Assembly: GCA_024809215.1 (NCBI GenBank) | Contig: JANUBW010000015.1 | Coordinates: forward strand, 1 to 64,000 | Source of the DNA: Niastella sp. OAS944 | GTDB taxonomy: Bacteria > Bacteroidota > Bacteroidia > Chitinophagales > Chitinophagaceae | Length of the DNA: 64,000 nucleotides | Direction of reading: 5' to 3' | Part shown: one piece after another, positions 8,343 through 17,228 of the stretch | How positions within the stretch are numbered: position 1 is the stretch's first letter | Layout of the letters: every line of letters begins with the position of its first letter | Program-made: the position numbers and the translations under genes | The notes under the pieces: model-generated | Seen by the model: the letters and a program-made list of their open reading frames with translations, nothing else | Told to the model about the DNA's origin: nothing | Database searches by the model: none

Positions 8343-11021
8343 TCAGAGCTTAAACATCACCTTTAGCAGAACGATCCTGCCGGGAAGCGTATATGAGCTG
8401 GCCGTAAATGTATTTGCGGAAAGATTAAACGACCTGTAGACTTTTACATTCAGAATATTAACAGCACTAAGTTCGAAGCTGGTTTTCCATTTATAGGGCT
8501 TGAATTTTATTAAGCCATCGGCAAAAAAATACTTCAGGTTGGGGTTGCCTGTTCGTTGTGTAAGATAATGCTGGCCCAATAGTTTGAATTGCACATTGGT
8601 TAAGGGATTGTATTCAACCGAGGCTTGCTGTTGTAGCTGGTTGATATGATTGTCAGATGCGTCTGCCGAAGAATGACTGGTGGTTTGAATAAATGTGGTC
8701 ATATAATCAAGAGCCATATGTTCTCCCACTTTAATGTTAGCGCCGAGTGAACCGGTTTTTGTGATGGTATTGTATGGCAATAACTGACCATTCTGCAATT
8801 GTATTGACCGGGTGCTTTGCCATTGCAAACTGGTGCTAAAGGTGGTCTTCAAAGCAAAGGAATATTTGCTTGCCGTGCTGCTTACAGACCATGAACCGGT
8901 AGCATTGGTATAAGGCAGCAGTATCTGTCGCTGCAAGGTATTTGTAATGATCTCTGATGCAATCTTATTCGCGGTAAAGTGGTCATAACTAATATTCAGG
9001 CTGGCAAACAACAGGAGAAGCGATTTGCGGTAACTAAAGCCTGCTGAGACTTTCTGGTTGCCTTTTTCAGTCAGTTCTGCACTGTTTGCATAAAGCGTGA
9101 GGTAGTCTTTTAAAATATAGCCCTGGTAAATGTCTTCTATGGTCCCCGGTTGATTTCGGTAATAGTATAAGAGATAAAGATGATTTTCGGCGCTAACCTG
9201 GTACTTTATTTTTAACTGCGGGTTACAATATAAACGCGTTAACTGTTTGTTCAATGTAAAGCGGCTATCGGAATATTTGATCTGCTGCAGGCTTAAAGGC
9301 AGGCTAAGACTTGCCTTTAGGATAGTTCCCGGTAGGTCATAGTCAGCTTCCGCATATATTTTCGTCCGGTTCCAGCTCAAATTATTCATGGAGCTGTCAG
9401 ATACCTTATCTATCATGTTATCAAGCTGGGCTACGCTAAGGTCTGAACCTAACTTTTGAGATTGTACGCTAAATCCCACCTTGAAGCTTTGGGTGATGAG
9501 GTTAGATGGTATTTTAAGCGATACATAATTAGTAGTGAACCAGGTTGGGGTATTTACTTGCTGAATCAGTTGCGCATATGGGTTATTGCTGTTAAAAATG
9601 GTCGGTTTATAATTCCGGCCAATGGTCCTGTATTCCGGTTGGGCCGAATGAATGATATAGGAATAGGCCTGTATGATATGTTTTGACTTTAATGTTCTTA
9701 TCAGGTTAAATTCATTGGAGAAGCTTTTCGGCTTATCATGAAGTACCTGTTCCACCGTAGCATTATTCGTGTTCAGGTCCGAATAATAAGCAGTCAGGTT
9801 GCCATCGATCACTAAAGCATTATTAAGATAATAATTGTCTCTGTTAATGTTCAATGTAAGCTGGGTATGCAGCAGATCGGAGCGGGAACGGTTGTGTTGG
9901 GTCTCGTAATACTCAACGGTATCGCCCGGTAAAAAAATGGTGTTTAACCGGCTGTAATTCTGCTGCTGATTGTCATGAAAATACCAGGCGTTTATCCTTA
10001 ACTGTACGTCGTTACGTAATTTCAAGAGGTTATTGAGGTTGAGAAGCCCGCTTTGATTGAACAAATACCGGCTGCGCAATAAGGCCGGGTTGTTTACCGT
10101 ACCCAGGGACAGCTGCGCAGCCGGCATATAGTTATCGATAAGTTGTTCGTGATTGCTTACGTTGTGGGCAACCAGTTCCTGCTTCAGGTCGAACCCGGAA
10201 TTGTTGCCTTTCAGGTAATTAATGGCCTTGTAATTGTCCTTAAACATCATTGCGTTCAGGTCAACGTCATAATTGTGCGGCAGGCCCCCACCTATACTCT
10301 CCTGCCCTACCATTTGCATTTTTGCATCTTTTTTTATGGTCAGGTTCAGGGCCACATCATCGCTCATTACCTTGTTTCGCAATACTTTTACAGGCTGGTC
10401 ATTTTGTATAACCTGCACCTGCTCCACAACGCCTTGCGGAATAGTGTTAGTAGCGATATTGTATTTATCATCGAGCAGGTTATCGCCATCAATATACAGG
10501 TTAGAGATCGCTTTGTTATTATAATAGATCGCTCCATCGGAACCTACCGTTATGCCCGGCAGTTTTTTTATTACATCACCTATCACCATATCCTGGGCGC
10601 CTGCAAAGGCCGACACCCTGTAGGCAAGCGTATCGCCATGTGTTCGCAAAACAGGCCGGCTGCTTTTGATCTCAACAGTCTGCAGCTGGTTTGCCGAAAC
10701 GCTCAATGTAAAGTCATAGGCAAGGCGTACGTCTGTTATTGGCCGGCTCATGGCTTTGTAACCGATACTCGTTACTTTTATTATCAGTTTAGTTAAAGGC
10801 GTGTTTGCAGGGATAGGTAACGTATAAGCGCCGCCTGCATCCGCAACAGCATAACCGATAATACGATCGTTGTCGGAATTTATGAGGTTCACGCTGGCAT
10901 AGGCAACAGCCTTTCCGGCATTATCCGTTACCCTACCCTTTATATTTTGCGCCTGGCCTGAAATTGAAAACAATAAGGCGATAACCAGCAGGTGCAGGAC
11001 CTTTATGCTTCTTTTTGTCAT
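8343..11021 (-). CDS. TonB-dependent-receptor-like outer-membrane beta-barrel protein with carboxypeptidase-regulatory domain
   Basis: An 892-residue protein. A signal peptide (about 1-24, ending GQAQ) is followed by a carboxypeptidase-regulatory-like beta sandwich (about 26-110, KGRVTDNAGKAVAYASV), a plug-like region (about 130-240, containing VIKKLPGITV and LYIDGDNLLD) and a long barrel ending in a hydrophobic strand (VLLKVMFKL). This layout is the Bacteroidota OMP_b-brl_3 / TonB-receptor type. The substrate cannot be read from sequence. The ATG overlaps the stop codon of the upstream GLPGLI gene (ATGA, 4 bp), indicating translational coupling. Its 3' end converges with PorP/SprF, 6 bp apart. 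Confidence 0.9.
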   Translation of the reverse strand: MTKRSIKVLHLLVIALLFSISGQAQNIKGRVTDNAGKAVAYASVNLINSDNDRIIGYAVADAGGAYTLPIPANTPLTKLIIKVTSIGYKAMSRPITDVRLAYDFTLSVSANQLQTVEIKSSRPVLRTHGDTLAYRVSAFAGAQDMVIGDVIKKLPGITVGSDGAIYYNNKAISNLYIDGDNLLDDKYNIATNTIPQGVVEQVQVIQNDQPVKVLRNKVMSDDVALNLTIKKDAKMQMVGQESIGGGLPHNYDVDLNAMMFKDNYKAINYLKGNNSGFDLKQELVAHNVSNHEQLIDNYMPAAQLSLGTVNNPALLRSRYLFNQSGLLNLNNLLKLRNDVQLRINAWYFHDNQQQNYSRLNTIFLPGDTVEYYETQHNRSRSDLLHTQLTLNINRDNYYLNNALVIDGNLTAYYSDLNTNNATVEQVLHDKPKSFSNEFNLIRTLKSKHIIQAYSYIIHSAQPEYRTIGRNYKPTIFNSNNPYAQLIQQVNTPTWFTTNYVSLKIPSNLITQSFKVGFSVQSQKLGSDLSVAQLDNMIDKVSDSSMNNLSWNRTKIYAEADYDLPGTILKASLSLPLSLQQIKYSDSRFTLNKQLTRLYCNPQLKIKYQVSAENHLYLLYYYRNQPGTIEDIYQGYILKDYLTLYANSAELTEKGNQKVSAGFSYRKSLLLLFASLNISYDHFTANKIASEIITNTLQRQILLPYTNATGSWSVSSTASKYSFALKTTFSTSLQWQSTRSIQLQNGQLLPYNTITKTGSLGANIKVGEHMALDYMTTFIQTTSHSSADASDNHINQLQQQASVEYNPLTNVQFKLLGQHYLTQRTGNPNLKYFFADGLIKFKPYKWKTSFELSAVNILNVKVYRSFNLSANTFTASSYTLPGRIVLLKVMFKL

Positions 11022-11944
11022 TTCTCGGGCAGTTCTATGGGATTATTCATTACAGGGCCGCTATCCCCTTTAGGCGGCTTTCTCACTATAACATGATCCT
11101 GTTTAGGTCCATCGGTTCTGTTATTGGCCGCGTTAATGGCCTGAGCAAATGCTTCAGGATCTTTTTCCATGACTGCCCGTAGCTTATCGAATTCCTTTTG
11201 TGTGGTTTTGATCGCCTTAGCCGGTGGCTGAATCAAATTGTGATCAACATTCAATCCCTGCAATATGGGTGGTAGATCTTTTTCATCGGTATTGTTGCCT
11301 ACCCCATGGCCTTTTGGTAGCGACGGAACTGTTTTCTCTACCCCATCAAAGGCAAACACCACTTCGTTTTTCGTATCACGGGCATCTACAATAACGCCGG
11401 GTAAGCCGTTTAATTTCCATGGGCCGGTATGCACCGGCAGATCGGGGCAGAACCATACTATGTAATCGCGGCCCTTGAAATGACTGGTGGCTTTCTGACA
11501 ATGCAAACCACCAAAGGTTGCCGTGTCGTTGCTTATTGTCCAGTTTATGACGGGCATTGTTCCTTCGATCAGGTAGGCGTTAACCATCACGTAATCCTTT
11601 GTGATGATTTTCTGCTCAGCCGGATATTGAAAATATTGGGTGCGTGAACCTCCGAAACTCCGGTTGATCCCTCTTGGTTGCCCGTCCGGACTGCTGGCTA
11701 CCGCCTCGGCATACGCCTTTTTAAATTGTTGATTGGCTACTATCTCATCATAGCTTTTGTAAGCGCTTGCGCTTTTTCCTACAAAAAGCACCATGTTTTC
11801 CGTGCGGGTGAGCGCCCGTTTTGTAGTGTCCATTATATGTATAAATTTATAATGCACCATCAACCACGCCGTATCGGTTTTTTGCGCTTCAGCGCCAATA
11901 TATGCCGCCAATAAACTTACGGCCAATAGTAATTGCTTTTTCAT
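11018..11944 (-). CDS. GLPGLI family exported protein
   Basis: About 308 residues beginning MKKQLLLAVSLLAAY, a clear signal peptide ending near AEAQ. The defining motif of the family appears as PWKLNGLPGVIVDARD. GLPGLI proteins are exported Bacteroidota proteins of unknown biochemistry, often encoded beside carboxypeptidase-regulatory/TonB-type barrels, as here (4-bp overlap with the following barrel gene). The frame is open from a TTG at 11965, but the ATG at 11944 starts the signal peptide directly and is preferred. A proline-rich, charged C-terminal tail follows the domain. Confidence 0.9.
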   Translation of the reverse strand: MKKQLLLAVSLLAAYIGAEAQKTDTAWLMVHYKFIHIMDTTKRALTRTENMVLFVGKSASAYKSYDEIVANQQFKKAYAEAVASSPDGQPRGINRSFGGSRTQYFQYPAEQKIITKDYVMVNAYLIEGTMPVINWTISNDTATFGGLHCQKATSHFKGRDYIVWFCPDLPVHTGPWKLNGLPGVIVDARDTKNEVVFAFDGVEKTVPSLPKGHGVGNNTDEKDLPPILQGLNVDHNLIQPPAKAIKTTQKEFDKLRAVMEKDPEAFAQAINAANNRTDGPKQDHVIVRKPPKGDSGPVMNNPIELPEK

Positions 11945-12104
11945 GGTTCGTGTTATTTTCAACAATACTATTCCCGGGGCGCCACTTTATGAAAACTTTG
12001 GTATGAATGAGGGTTAGGGAGGCCTGAAAACCGATTATTTGTTATCGGGGATTTCAAAAACGCTTCGTTTGGTCATCAATCTGACCCATTGATCACCTTG
12101 TGTT

Positions 12105-12133
12105 TTGATGGTAAACCTGATCTTTTATCTTTG
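12105..12133 (+). promoter_or_regulatory. Bacteroidota-type promoter just before the LytS-like kinase gene
   Basis: TTG (12105-12107), an 18-nt spacer and TATCTTTG (12126-12133) match the TTG/TAnnTTTG pattern of the Bacteroidota primary sigma factor. The kinase ATG begins at 12139, 5 nt after the -7 box, so the predicted transcript would start at or within a few bases of the ATG. Confidence 0.6.
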
Positions 12134-12138
12134 TCAAT

Positions 12139-13320
12139 ATGCATTCAGCCAAAAAAAGACTTTGGATAGAAATATTGCTCCATCTGATGTTTTGGGCAGG
12201 CGTTTTTTATGTGCTTACCTCAATGGACAATTCGCATATCCAGATATACGCCAGGCGACCGGGGCCCCATATTGCCAGTGATCACGTTGGTGAGGCCGGC
12301 GTCTCCGCCTACGTGTATATTATTCTGCTTTCCCTGGCCGTACTTTTTTATGGCAATGTATTTTGGGTGTTCAGGAAAGTTATCCGGTATAAAAGTGGTG
12401 TCATTCGGCTGGCCATCTGCGCCGGATGGTTTGCGGTAGTTTTTGGTGCCAACTACCTTATCGATGGCCCCTTCTTCGCCCGGGCTAACCCAGACCCCGT
12501 GCCGCCGCCCCCAAAAATGAGAGCAAGAATAGACAGCTTAATGAAGGCTCCTCATGCTGATACTGTTTTCACCCGTCCCCCTTTCAATGCCATTAGCTTC
12601 ACCGTTGGTAACTGGCTGCACATGCAGCCCTATATAGCGTTTGCTTTTCTTGTTATTCAGGGTTTAGCTATCGCCTATTTCTTTCTGAAAGCATGGGCAA
12701 AAAGCGAGCTCATGCAAACCCAGCTACAGGCCAACCAGTTGAGCACCGAGATCAAGTTCCTTAAATCGCAGATCAATCCGCATTTCCTGTTCAATACGCT
12801 CAATAACCTGTTTTCGATGGCGCAAGCCAAAGAAAACGACGAGCTCGCCGACGGTATTTTAAAACTTTCCGGCATGATGCGTTATATGCTGTACGACAGC
12901 AATGAGGAAAAGGTGCCGCTTGCCAAGGAGATCGCTTATCTTGAAGAGTGCATCACGCTTAATAAATTACGTTATGCCGATGACGAAGTGTTAGTAAAGT
13001 TCGATCATCCCGGGCACACCACCGATGCAAGCATAGCACCGATGCTGTTTATACCCTTTGTAGAGAATGCTTTTAAACACGGTGTTGCCATAGGGCAAAG
13101 AGCGACAATACACATCGGCATAGTTGTTATAGAGCAAAAGCTCATCTTTGATTGTGTAAATACAGATTATAGCTTTATCAAGAAAATGGAAATGGAGATA
13201 AACGGCATCGGGCTTGAAAATGTTAAACGCAGGCTGCAGCTGGTTTATCCGGGGAAACACCAGTTAAGAATTAAGAATGAATCCGGTAAATTTATGGTTA
13301 ACCTTGAAATCGATATGTAA
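12139..13320 (+). CDS. LytS-type sensor histidine kinase
   Basis: A 393-residue membrane protein. Hydrophobic segments lie around residues 10-28, 57-78, 90-107 and 160-183, with a proline-rich loop between the third and fourth. A His_kinase domain follows, with the phospho-acceptor motif QINPHFLFNTLNNL (His215), then an HATPase-like part containing FVENAFKHG (N box) and GIGLENVKRRL (G box). LytS-type kinases phosphorylate a LytTR response regulator, and that partner starts at 13320 with the stop and start sharing one base (TAATG). The signal sensed is unknown. A promoter matching the phylum consensus lies directly upstream and may give a leaderless message. Confidence 0.93.
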   Translation: MHSAKKRLWIEILLHLMFWAGVFYVLTSMDNSHIQIYARRPGPHIASDHVGEAGVSAYVYIILLSLAVLFYGNVFWVFRKVIRYKSGVIRLAICAGWFAVVFGANYLIDGPFFARANPDPVPPPPKMRARIDSLMKAPHADTVFTRPPFNAISFTVGNWLHMQPYIAFAFLVIQGLAIAYFFLKAWAKSELMQTQLQANQLSTEIKFLKSQINPHFLFNTLNNLFSMAQAKENDELADGILKLSGMMRYMLYDSNEEKVPLAKEIAYLEECITLNKLRYADDEVLVKFDHPGHTTDASIAPMLFIPFVENAFKHGVAIGQRATIHIGIVVIEQKLIFDCVNTDYSFIKKMEMEINGIGLENVKRRLQLVYPGKHQLRIKNESGKFMVNLEIDM

Positions 13321-14012
13321 TGATAACCTGCATAGCCATAGACGACGAACCAAAAGCCCTGGAGGTGATAGAACGGTATTGTCAAAAGATAGGATCAGTA
13401 AACCTCAAGGCTACCTTTCGGGAACCACTCAAAGCGATCGAGTTTTTAAATCGCGAAAAGGTTGACCTGATCTTTCTCGATATCAATATGCCAGACATCA
13501 ACGGAATGCAGCTGCTGCAAACCTTGTCGCCGCGGCCCCTCATCATTTTTACTACCGCCTACAGCCAATACGCCGTAGAAAGTTATGATCTGAACGCGGT
13601 GGATTATTTACTGAAGCCAGCGACTTTTGAGCGTTTCCTTATGGCAGTAAATAAAGCCATAACTGTATTGGCGTCAAGAAATACTGCAGCTATAAATGAA
13701 GGCGCTGCTGTATTTATTAAAAGCGGTCCGCAAACCTACCGGGTTAACGTAAACGAGATACTATACCTTGAAAAGAACGGCAATTACCTTACCGTTCATC
13801 TGAAAAACGGGACTATACTTATCCGCGAAAATATGGCTGACGTTTTTGATCTCCTTCCTGCTTCAGATTTTATCCGGGTACATAAATCATATGTGGTTGG
13901 CATCAGGCATATCAGCATGATCGAAGTTCATCAGCTTATTGTAAATGGCGAAAAGATCCCTATTGGCAGCACCTACCGCGATTCGCTCCGTGACCGGCTT
14001 GGTATCAAATAA
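13320..14012 (+). CDS. LytTR family response regulator
   Basis: A 230-residue protein with an N-terminal receiver domain (acidic pair D8/D9, phospho-acceptor D54 in LIFLDINMPD, and the conserved lysine K99 in YLLKPA). The C-terminal LytTR DNA-binding domain spans about 128-228 (FIKSGPQTYRV, LYLEKNGNYLTVHL, FIRVHKSYVV). It is translationally coupled to the preceding LytS-type kinase and is almost certainly its cognate regulator. Target genes cannot be told from the window. The adjacent GLPGLI/TonB pair on the other strand and the AraC gene downstream are candidates by position only. Confidence 0.95.
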   Translation: MITCIAIDDEPKALEVIERYCQKIGSVNLKATFREPLKAIEFLNREKVDLIFLDINMPDINGMQLLQTLSPRPLIIFTTAYSQYAVESYDLNAVDYLLKPATFERFLMAVNKAITVLASRNTAAINEGAAVFIKSGPQTYRVNVNEILYLEKNGNYLTVHLKNGTILIRENMADVFDLLPASDFIRVHKSYVVGIRHISMIEVHQLIVNGEKIPIGSTYRDSLRDRLGIK

Positions 14013-14038
14013 TTGTTTGTATTGTGTAATTTTACATT

Positions 14039-14932
14039 ATGAACAAACGGGAAGATATTTCTGGCTTTTATGCACGTATCGATTATTCGGCGGCGGAAAG
14101 GATCCGGGCAGACATGCCTCATATTAATGTTTTTGAGCGGGCATCCTGCATAAAAGCAGTTCCATTTCGTCGTAGAGATTATTATAAAGTGACTTTGATA
14201 TTGGGCACCGGAAGGCTTGATTATGCCAGTCAGTCTATTAATATCGATCGCCCGGCGCTCGTGTTCTCAAATCCCATGATCCCTTATAATTGGCTTCCGC
14301 ATTCAACTGATCAGGAAGGATGGTTTTGTATATTCAACCAGGCTTTCGTTCAACAAAGGGATGGATTGCTTAATGATCTGCCGATGTTTCAGCTTGACAC
14401 AGACAAGGTTTTTTTCCCCGATGCAGATAGTGTAAACCAAATAGCGACTTTCTTTAAAGCTATGATGAGAGAGAATAGGGAGACCTATGTTCACAAACAT
14501 GATGTATTGCGAAACTACCTTCATCTAATTGTTCACCATGCGTTAAAGTTGCAGCCGAGCCGGGATTATGACCGGGACCTGAATGCTGCTGCCAGAATAG
14601 TCAGTTTATTTTTAGAGCTTTTGAACAGGCAGTTCCCTATCGATTCGCGTCAGCATGTGCTGCAACTCCGCTCTGCAAAGGATTTTGCCAAACAACTTTC
14701 ACTACATACAAACCATTTGAACAAGGCGGTAAAAGACATTACCGGCAAAACAACTACCGAACACATAGCTGCGAGAATATTGTTGGAAGCCAATGATCTG
14801 CTGCGCAATACAGACTGGCCTGTTTCGGAGATCGGGTACAGCCTTGGGTTTCAGTATCCGGGCTATTTTAATAGTTTTTATAAAAAACATGCCGGCACAA
14901 CGCCAAATGAACTAAGAAAGCATGCCCTTTGA
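14039..14932 (+). CDS. AraC family transcriptional regulator
   Basis: A 297-residue protein. An N-terminal cupin-like sensing region (YYKVTLILGTGRLDY, PMIPYNW) is followed by two helix-turn-helix motifs in the last 100 residues (DFAKQLSLHTNHLNKAVK and PVSEIGYSLGFQYPGYFNSFYKKH, then GTTPNELRK), the AraC/XylS signature. It starts 26 bp after the LytTR gene and precedes an NTF2-like gene that has its own promoter. The ligand is unknown. Co-transcription with the two-component pair is possible. Confidence 0.92.
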   Translation: MNKREDISGFYARIDYSAAERIRADMPHINVFERASCIKAVPFRRRDYYKVTLILGTGRLDYASQSINIDRPALVFSNPMIPYNWLPHSTDQEGWFCIFNQAFVQQRDGLLNDLPMFQLDTDKVFFPDADSVNQIATFFKAMMRENRETYVHKHDVLRNYLHLIVHHALKLQPSRDYDRDLNAAARIVSLFLELLNRQFPIDSRQHVLQLRSAKDFAKQLSLHTNHLNKAVKDITGKTTTEHIAARILLEANDLLRNTDWPVSEIGYSLGFQYPGYFNSFYKKHAGTTPNELRKHAL

Positions 14933-14962
14933 ATTTTAGAAGTATCCGTTTGAATAGTTTTA

Positions 14963-14991
14963 TTGGGTCATTGTTCGGCTCACTAATTTTG
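14963..14991 (+). promoter_or_regulatory. Bacteroidota-type promoter upstream of the NTF2-like gene
   Basis: TTG (14963-14965), an 18-nt spacer and TAATTTTG (14984-14991) match the phylum consensus. The gene begins at 15017, leaving a leader of roughly 15-20 nt. Confidence 0.55.
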
Positions 14992-15016
14992 TTTCCTGAT
15001 TGTAAATATAAAACAC

Positions 15017-15388
15017 ATGGAAACTACAACAAACAAGACCGTGGAAAACCAGGCGATCCTTATTCCCATAAACGATTATCTTGAAGGCCGTCCTGTTAAA
15101 GACATTGAACGACTCCGGCGCGCCTTCCACCCAGATGCCTTTATTAGGGCGGTGGTGGAGGGAAAACTGGTTCAGTGGACGGTGCCGCAATATCTCGATG
15201 CAGTTGCAACGGCTGCGTTACAGGAATGCCAGCCCGAAATCCTTTCTTATAGCTGGGATGGAGACACCGCTTCAGCTCACGTACAATTGACTTTTGCCAC
15301 TTTTCGGTTTATTGACCGGTTTAACCTGGTAAAATTAGACGGCAAATGGCTGCTTATGGATAAGATCTCTTATCGCCAACCGCTGTAA
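15017..15388 (+). CDS. NTF2-like protein, putative lumazine-binding family
   Basis: A 123-residue cytosolic protein with the cone-shaped NTF2/SnoaL-type pattern: an N-terminal helix (ILIPINDYLEG), the family motif LRRAFHPDAFIRAV, and paired strands ending in LVKLDGKWLLMDKISY. This matches the Lumazine_bd_2 branch common in Bacteroidota, whose members are small ligand-binding or enzyme-like proteins of mostly unknown role. It has its own promoter and follows the AraC regulator, a frequent arrangement for a regulator and its target, but that link is inference. Confidence 0.82.
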   Translation: METTTNKTVENQAILIPINDYLEGRPVKDIERLRRAFHPDAFIRAVVEGKLVQWTVPQYLDAVATAALQECQPEILSYSWDGDTASAHVQLTFATFRFIDRFNLVKLDGKWLLMDKISYRQPL

Positions 15389-15421
15389 TATATTGTTCGT
15401 GGTGATTTGCTGTGGGCGGTT

Positions 15422-15429
15422 TATCTTTG
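15422..15429 (+). promoter_or_regulatory. Putative -7 box (TATCTTTG)
   Basis: A perfect TAnnTTTG box lies 16 nt before the ATG at 15446. The nearest upstream TTG triplets are spaced 12 or 26 nt away, outside the best range, so only the -7 element is supported. Confidence 0.4.
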
Positions 15430-15445
15430 ACCGTAAACCTGCCAT

Positions 15446-16153
15446 ATGATCACTACTTTACATAAATTAATATTTTGTTCCTTCCTGTTGGCACTGTCAT
15501 GCCTTACGCAGGCTACTGTTATTGGGGCCTACCCAGGCGGTGATCGTTCACAAGCGATAGAAATAGTATATGGAGCTGCTGCACACCCCGATATCAAAAA
15601 GTTAAAAGACTTTTGCAGGAGCCTTCATATTCCCCAATCGTCGGTTTACCAATGGCAAAACCGGGCGGTCATATTTGGTCAAATACCCGATGTTCGAAAT
15701 AATCTGCAACGTTTGCAGCGGCTGTTCCCCAACGCAACGGTTAAATTGTATGAAAATCCTTTTTACATCTTCAGTAGTCAGAACAACTGCAAGGATAAAA
15801 TAACACAGACCGGGGAATGGGAGCATATTATACTTACCGCCAACCTGGTGTCTGATACTATAAAGCAGCGGGAGTATTTACAGTATCATGCTACGCAATT
15901 TGAACAATGGCCCGAGGTGTCGAAGGGCTTTTGCAATGCCGATTTTCAACAGTTGTTGATCTATAAAAACGGCAGGCAGTTGATGCTTGTTATCAGCATT
16001 TCCAAGGGCGCTGATTTTCAGAAACTGAATAGCAGGACCACTGAAAATAATCCACGTGTAAATGACTGGAACAAGCTGATGGCCCAATACCAGGAAGGTG
16101 TTAGCGGTACGAAGCCTGGAGAAACCTGGGTGTTTTTTGAACATGTGAAATAG
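15446..16153 (+). CDS. Exported protein with C-terminal L-rhamnose-mutarotase-like domain
   Basis: A 235-residue protein with a signal peptide (about 1-23). The last 110 residues follow the L-rhamnose mutarotase pattern: LTANLVSD, then Y144xxxH148 and WPEV, a central strand LLIYKNGRQLMLVI, NPRVNDWNKLM and the terminal PGETWVFFEHV. In characterised RhaM the corresponding Tyr and His act in the anomeric interconversion of the sugar, so the active-site pair appears intact. The N-terminal half (about 30-115) is of unknown relation and may be a second ferredoxin-like half. Export is unusual for RhaM, so an extracytoplasmic sugar-binding or mutarotase role is inference. Confidence 0.75.
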   Translation: MITTLHKLIFCSFLLALSCLTQATVIGAYPGGDRSQAIEIVYGAAAHPDIKKLKDFCRSLHIPQSSVYQWQNRAVIFGQIPDVRNNLQRLQRLFPNATVKLYENPFYIFSSQNNCKDKITQTGEWEHIILTANLVSDTIKQREYLQYHATQFEQWPEVSKGFCNADFQQLLIYKNGRQLMLVISISKGADFQKLNSRTTENNPRVNDWNKLMAQYQEGVSGTKPGETWVFFEHVK

Positions 16154-16174
16154 GTAAGTCATAAAAAACTGATC

Positions 16175-16873
16175 TCAACATATCATCAACAATCTATACT
16201 GTCCGGATTTTTCTGTTGGTGCACGGTGAAGACAAGGCGGAACCTGACTTTCGGGATGATCAACTGCCAGCCTCCACAGATGGCCAATTCCTAAGCTTAT
16301 TAAATGTGCATTAGGTTCAGCCTGATAGTGGAGATCAAAAAAATGTTCACTTAAGAATGTTTCAAAACCTTCTTCTGTCCCATGATATAGTTTTTTGAGT
16401 TCTTCACGTATTTCCGGAATAAGTATTTTTTGCTTGCCTTCAGAATTGGACAGTATTTCACTTGAATCGCCATAGTAAGTACATAAGAAGGTATCGGTTG
16501 GTACAGGAGACCGATCTACATGAAAGGAATAAACATCGGTTGGAAAAAACGGGTAAGTTTCATCCCGATCGTAGTTTTTGATCACATTAAGAACCGGCGA
16601 TGCGCCATGGGCTTGCAATAGTTTAAAATCGTTTAAAATAATTTCACGGGCAAAATGCCCTTGTTCACTCAGTTGAAGTTCATAAAGGTCTTCCTGTTCA
16701 ACTACCGTTATATTTCCACTTAGCTCTACCTTTTTTACAATCTCAGAAAAATCGCCTGTTAGGTTACGAGTCCAACAAATGGCATTAATTATTCCACTAA
16801 ATGGCGTAGAAACAAGATCATGAAAATTAGTGACATATTGGATCTGATTGTCGGTATGAGGTAAATCTGTCAT
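16175..16873 (-). CDS. DUF1826 family protein
   Basis: A 232-residue protein without signal peptide or membrane segment. The core FHVDRSPVPTDTFLCTYYGDSSEIL resembles the conserved block of DUF1826, and a second conserved stretch near the C-terminus contains LWRLAVDHPE. The function of the family is unknown. The pattern of a conserved His/Asp and a later His is compatible with metal binding, which is inference. The gene starts 36 bp after the small gene at 16910-17110 and probably forms a two-gene unit with it, separated from the TonB receptor upstream by a strong terminator. Confidence 0.7.
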   Translation of the reverse strand: MTDLPHTDNQIQYVTNFHDLVSTPFSGIINAICWTRNLTGDFSEIVKKVELSGNITVVEQEDLYELQLSEQGHFAREIILNDFKLLQAHGASPVLNVIKNYDRDETYPFFPTDVYSFHVDRSPVPTDTFLCTYYGDSSEILSNSEGKQKILIPEIREELKKLYHGTEEGFETFLSEHFFDLHYQAEPNAHLISLGIGHLWRLAVDHPESQVPPCLHRAPTEKSGQYRLLMIC

Positions 16874-16909
16874 AATACTAAATTAAATATAAGGGGCTTT
16901 CAACGAAGA

Positions 16910-17110
16910 TCATAAACCGGGATCAACGAAGTTTTCCAGTTCAATTTCATGCAGTTCTCCAAATTCAGCATAAATTTTTTTCCCCAATACAATTTGCGTA
17001 ATATTCTCAATAGTGTCACAAACATCCTCAAATGGATTTTTGGGTTCGAATGGATATTCATCTGGTAAAACATCGTTTTCGTTTTTTGCTAACTCTGCCC
17101 ACAGATACAT
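16910..17110 (-). CDS. Small acidic protein of unknown function
   Basis: 66 residues starting MYLWAELAKNEN, rich in Asp/Glu, ending ENFVDPGL. The frame is open further upstream to a TTG at 17191, but that extension runs through the terminator hairpin of the preceding gene, so the ATG at 17110 is the credible start. It is probably co-transcribed with the DUF1826 gene 36 bp downstream. No family recognised. Confidence 0.6.
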   Translation of the reverse strand: MYLWAELAKNENDVLPDEYPFEPKNPFEDVCDTIENITQIVLGKKIYAEFGELHEIELENFVDPGL

Positions 17111-17170
17111 TTGATTCTTATTTTTTTGGATAATTAGTTTTGCAGGCCCAAAATAAAGACAAAGAGTGGT

Positions 17171-17218
17171 AAAAAGAAACAGGGAGCACAACCAATTTTG
17201 TGCTCCCTGTTTCTTTTT
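17171..17218 (-). terminator. Strong intrinsic terminator after the TonB receptor gene
   Basis: A perfect 21-bp inverted repeat (17171-17191 and 17198-17218) with a 6-nt loop and A/T-rich flanks lies 10 bp beyond the receptor stop codon. The ends of the stem are A- and T-runs, so it can act in both directions. Confidence 0.9.
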
Positions 17219-17228
17219 AAATCCAATA

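Noticed and set aside
10143-10796. A 217-codon plus-strand open frame over the TonB-like barrel gene
   Set aside because: It is antisense to a clear coding region, has no recognisable domain and shows a composition typical of shadow frames.
17111-17191. Longer version of the small acidic protein starting at a TTG within the terminator
   Set aside because: Its first codons would be encoded by the 21-bp terminator stem; the ATG at 17110 is more credible.
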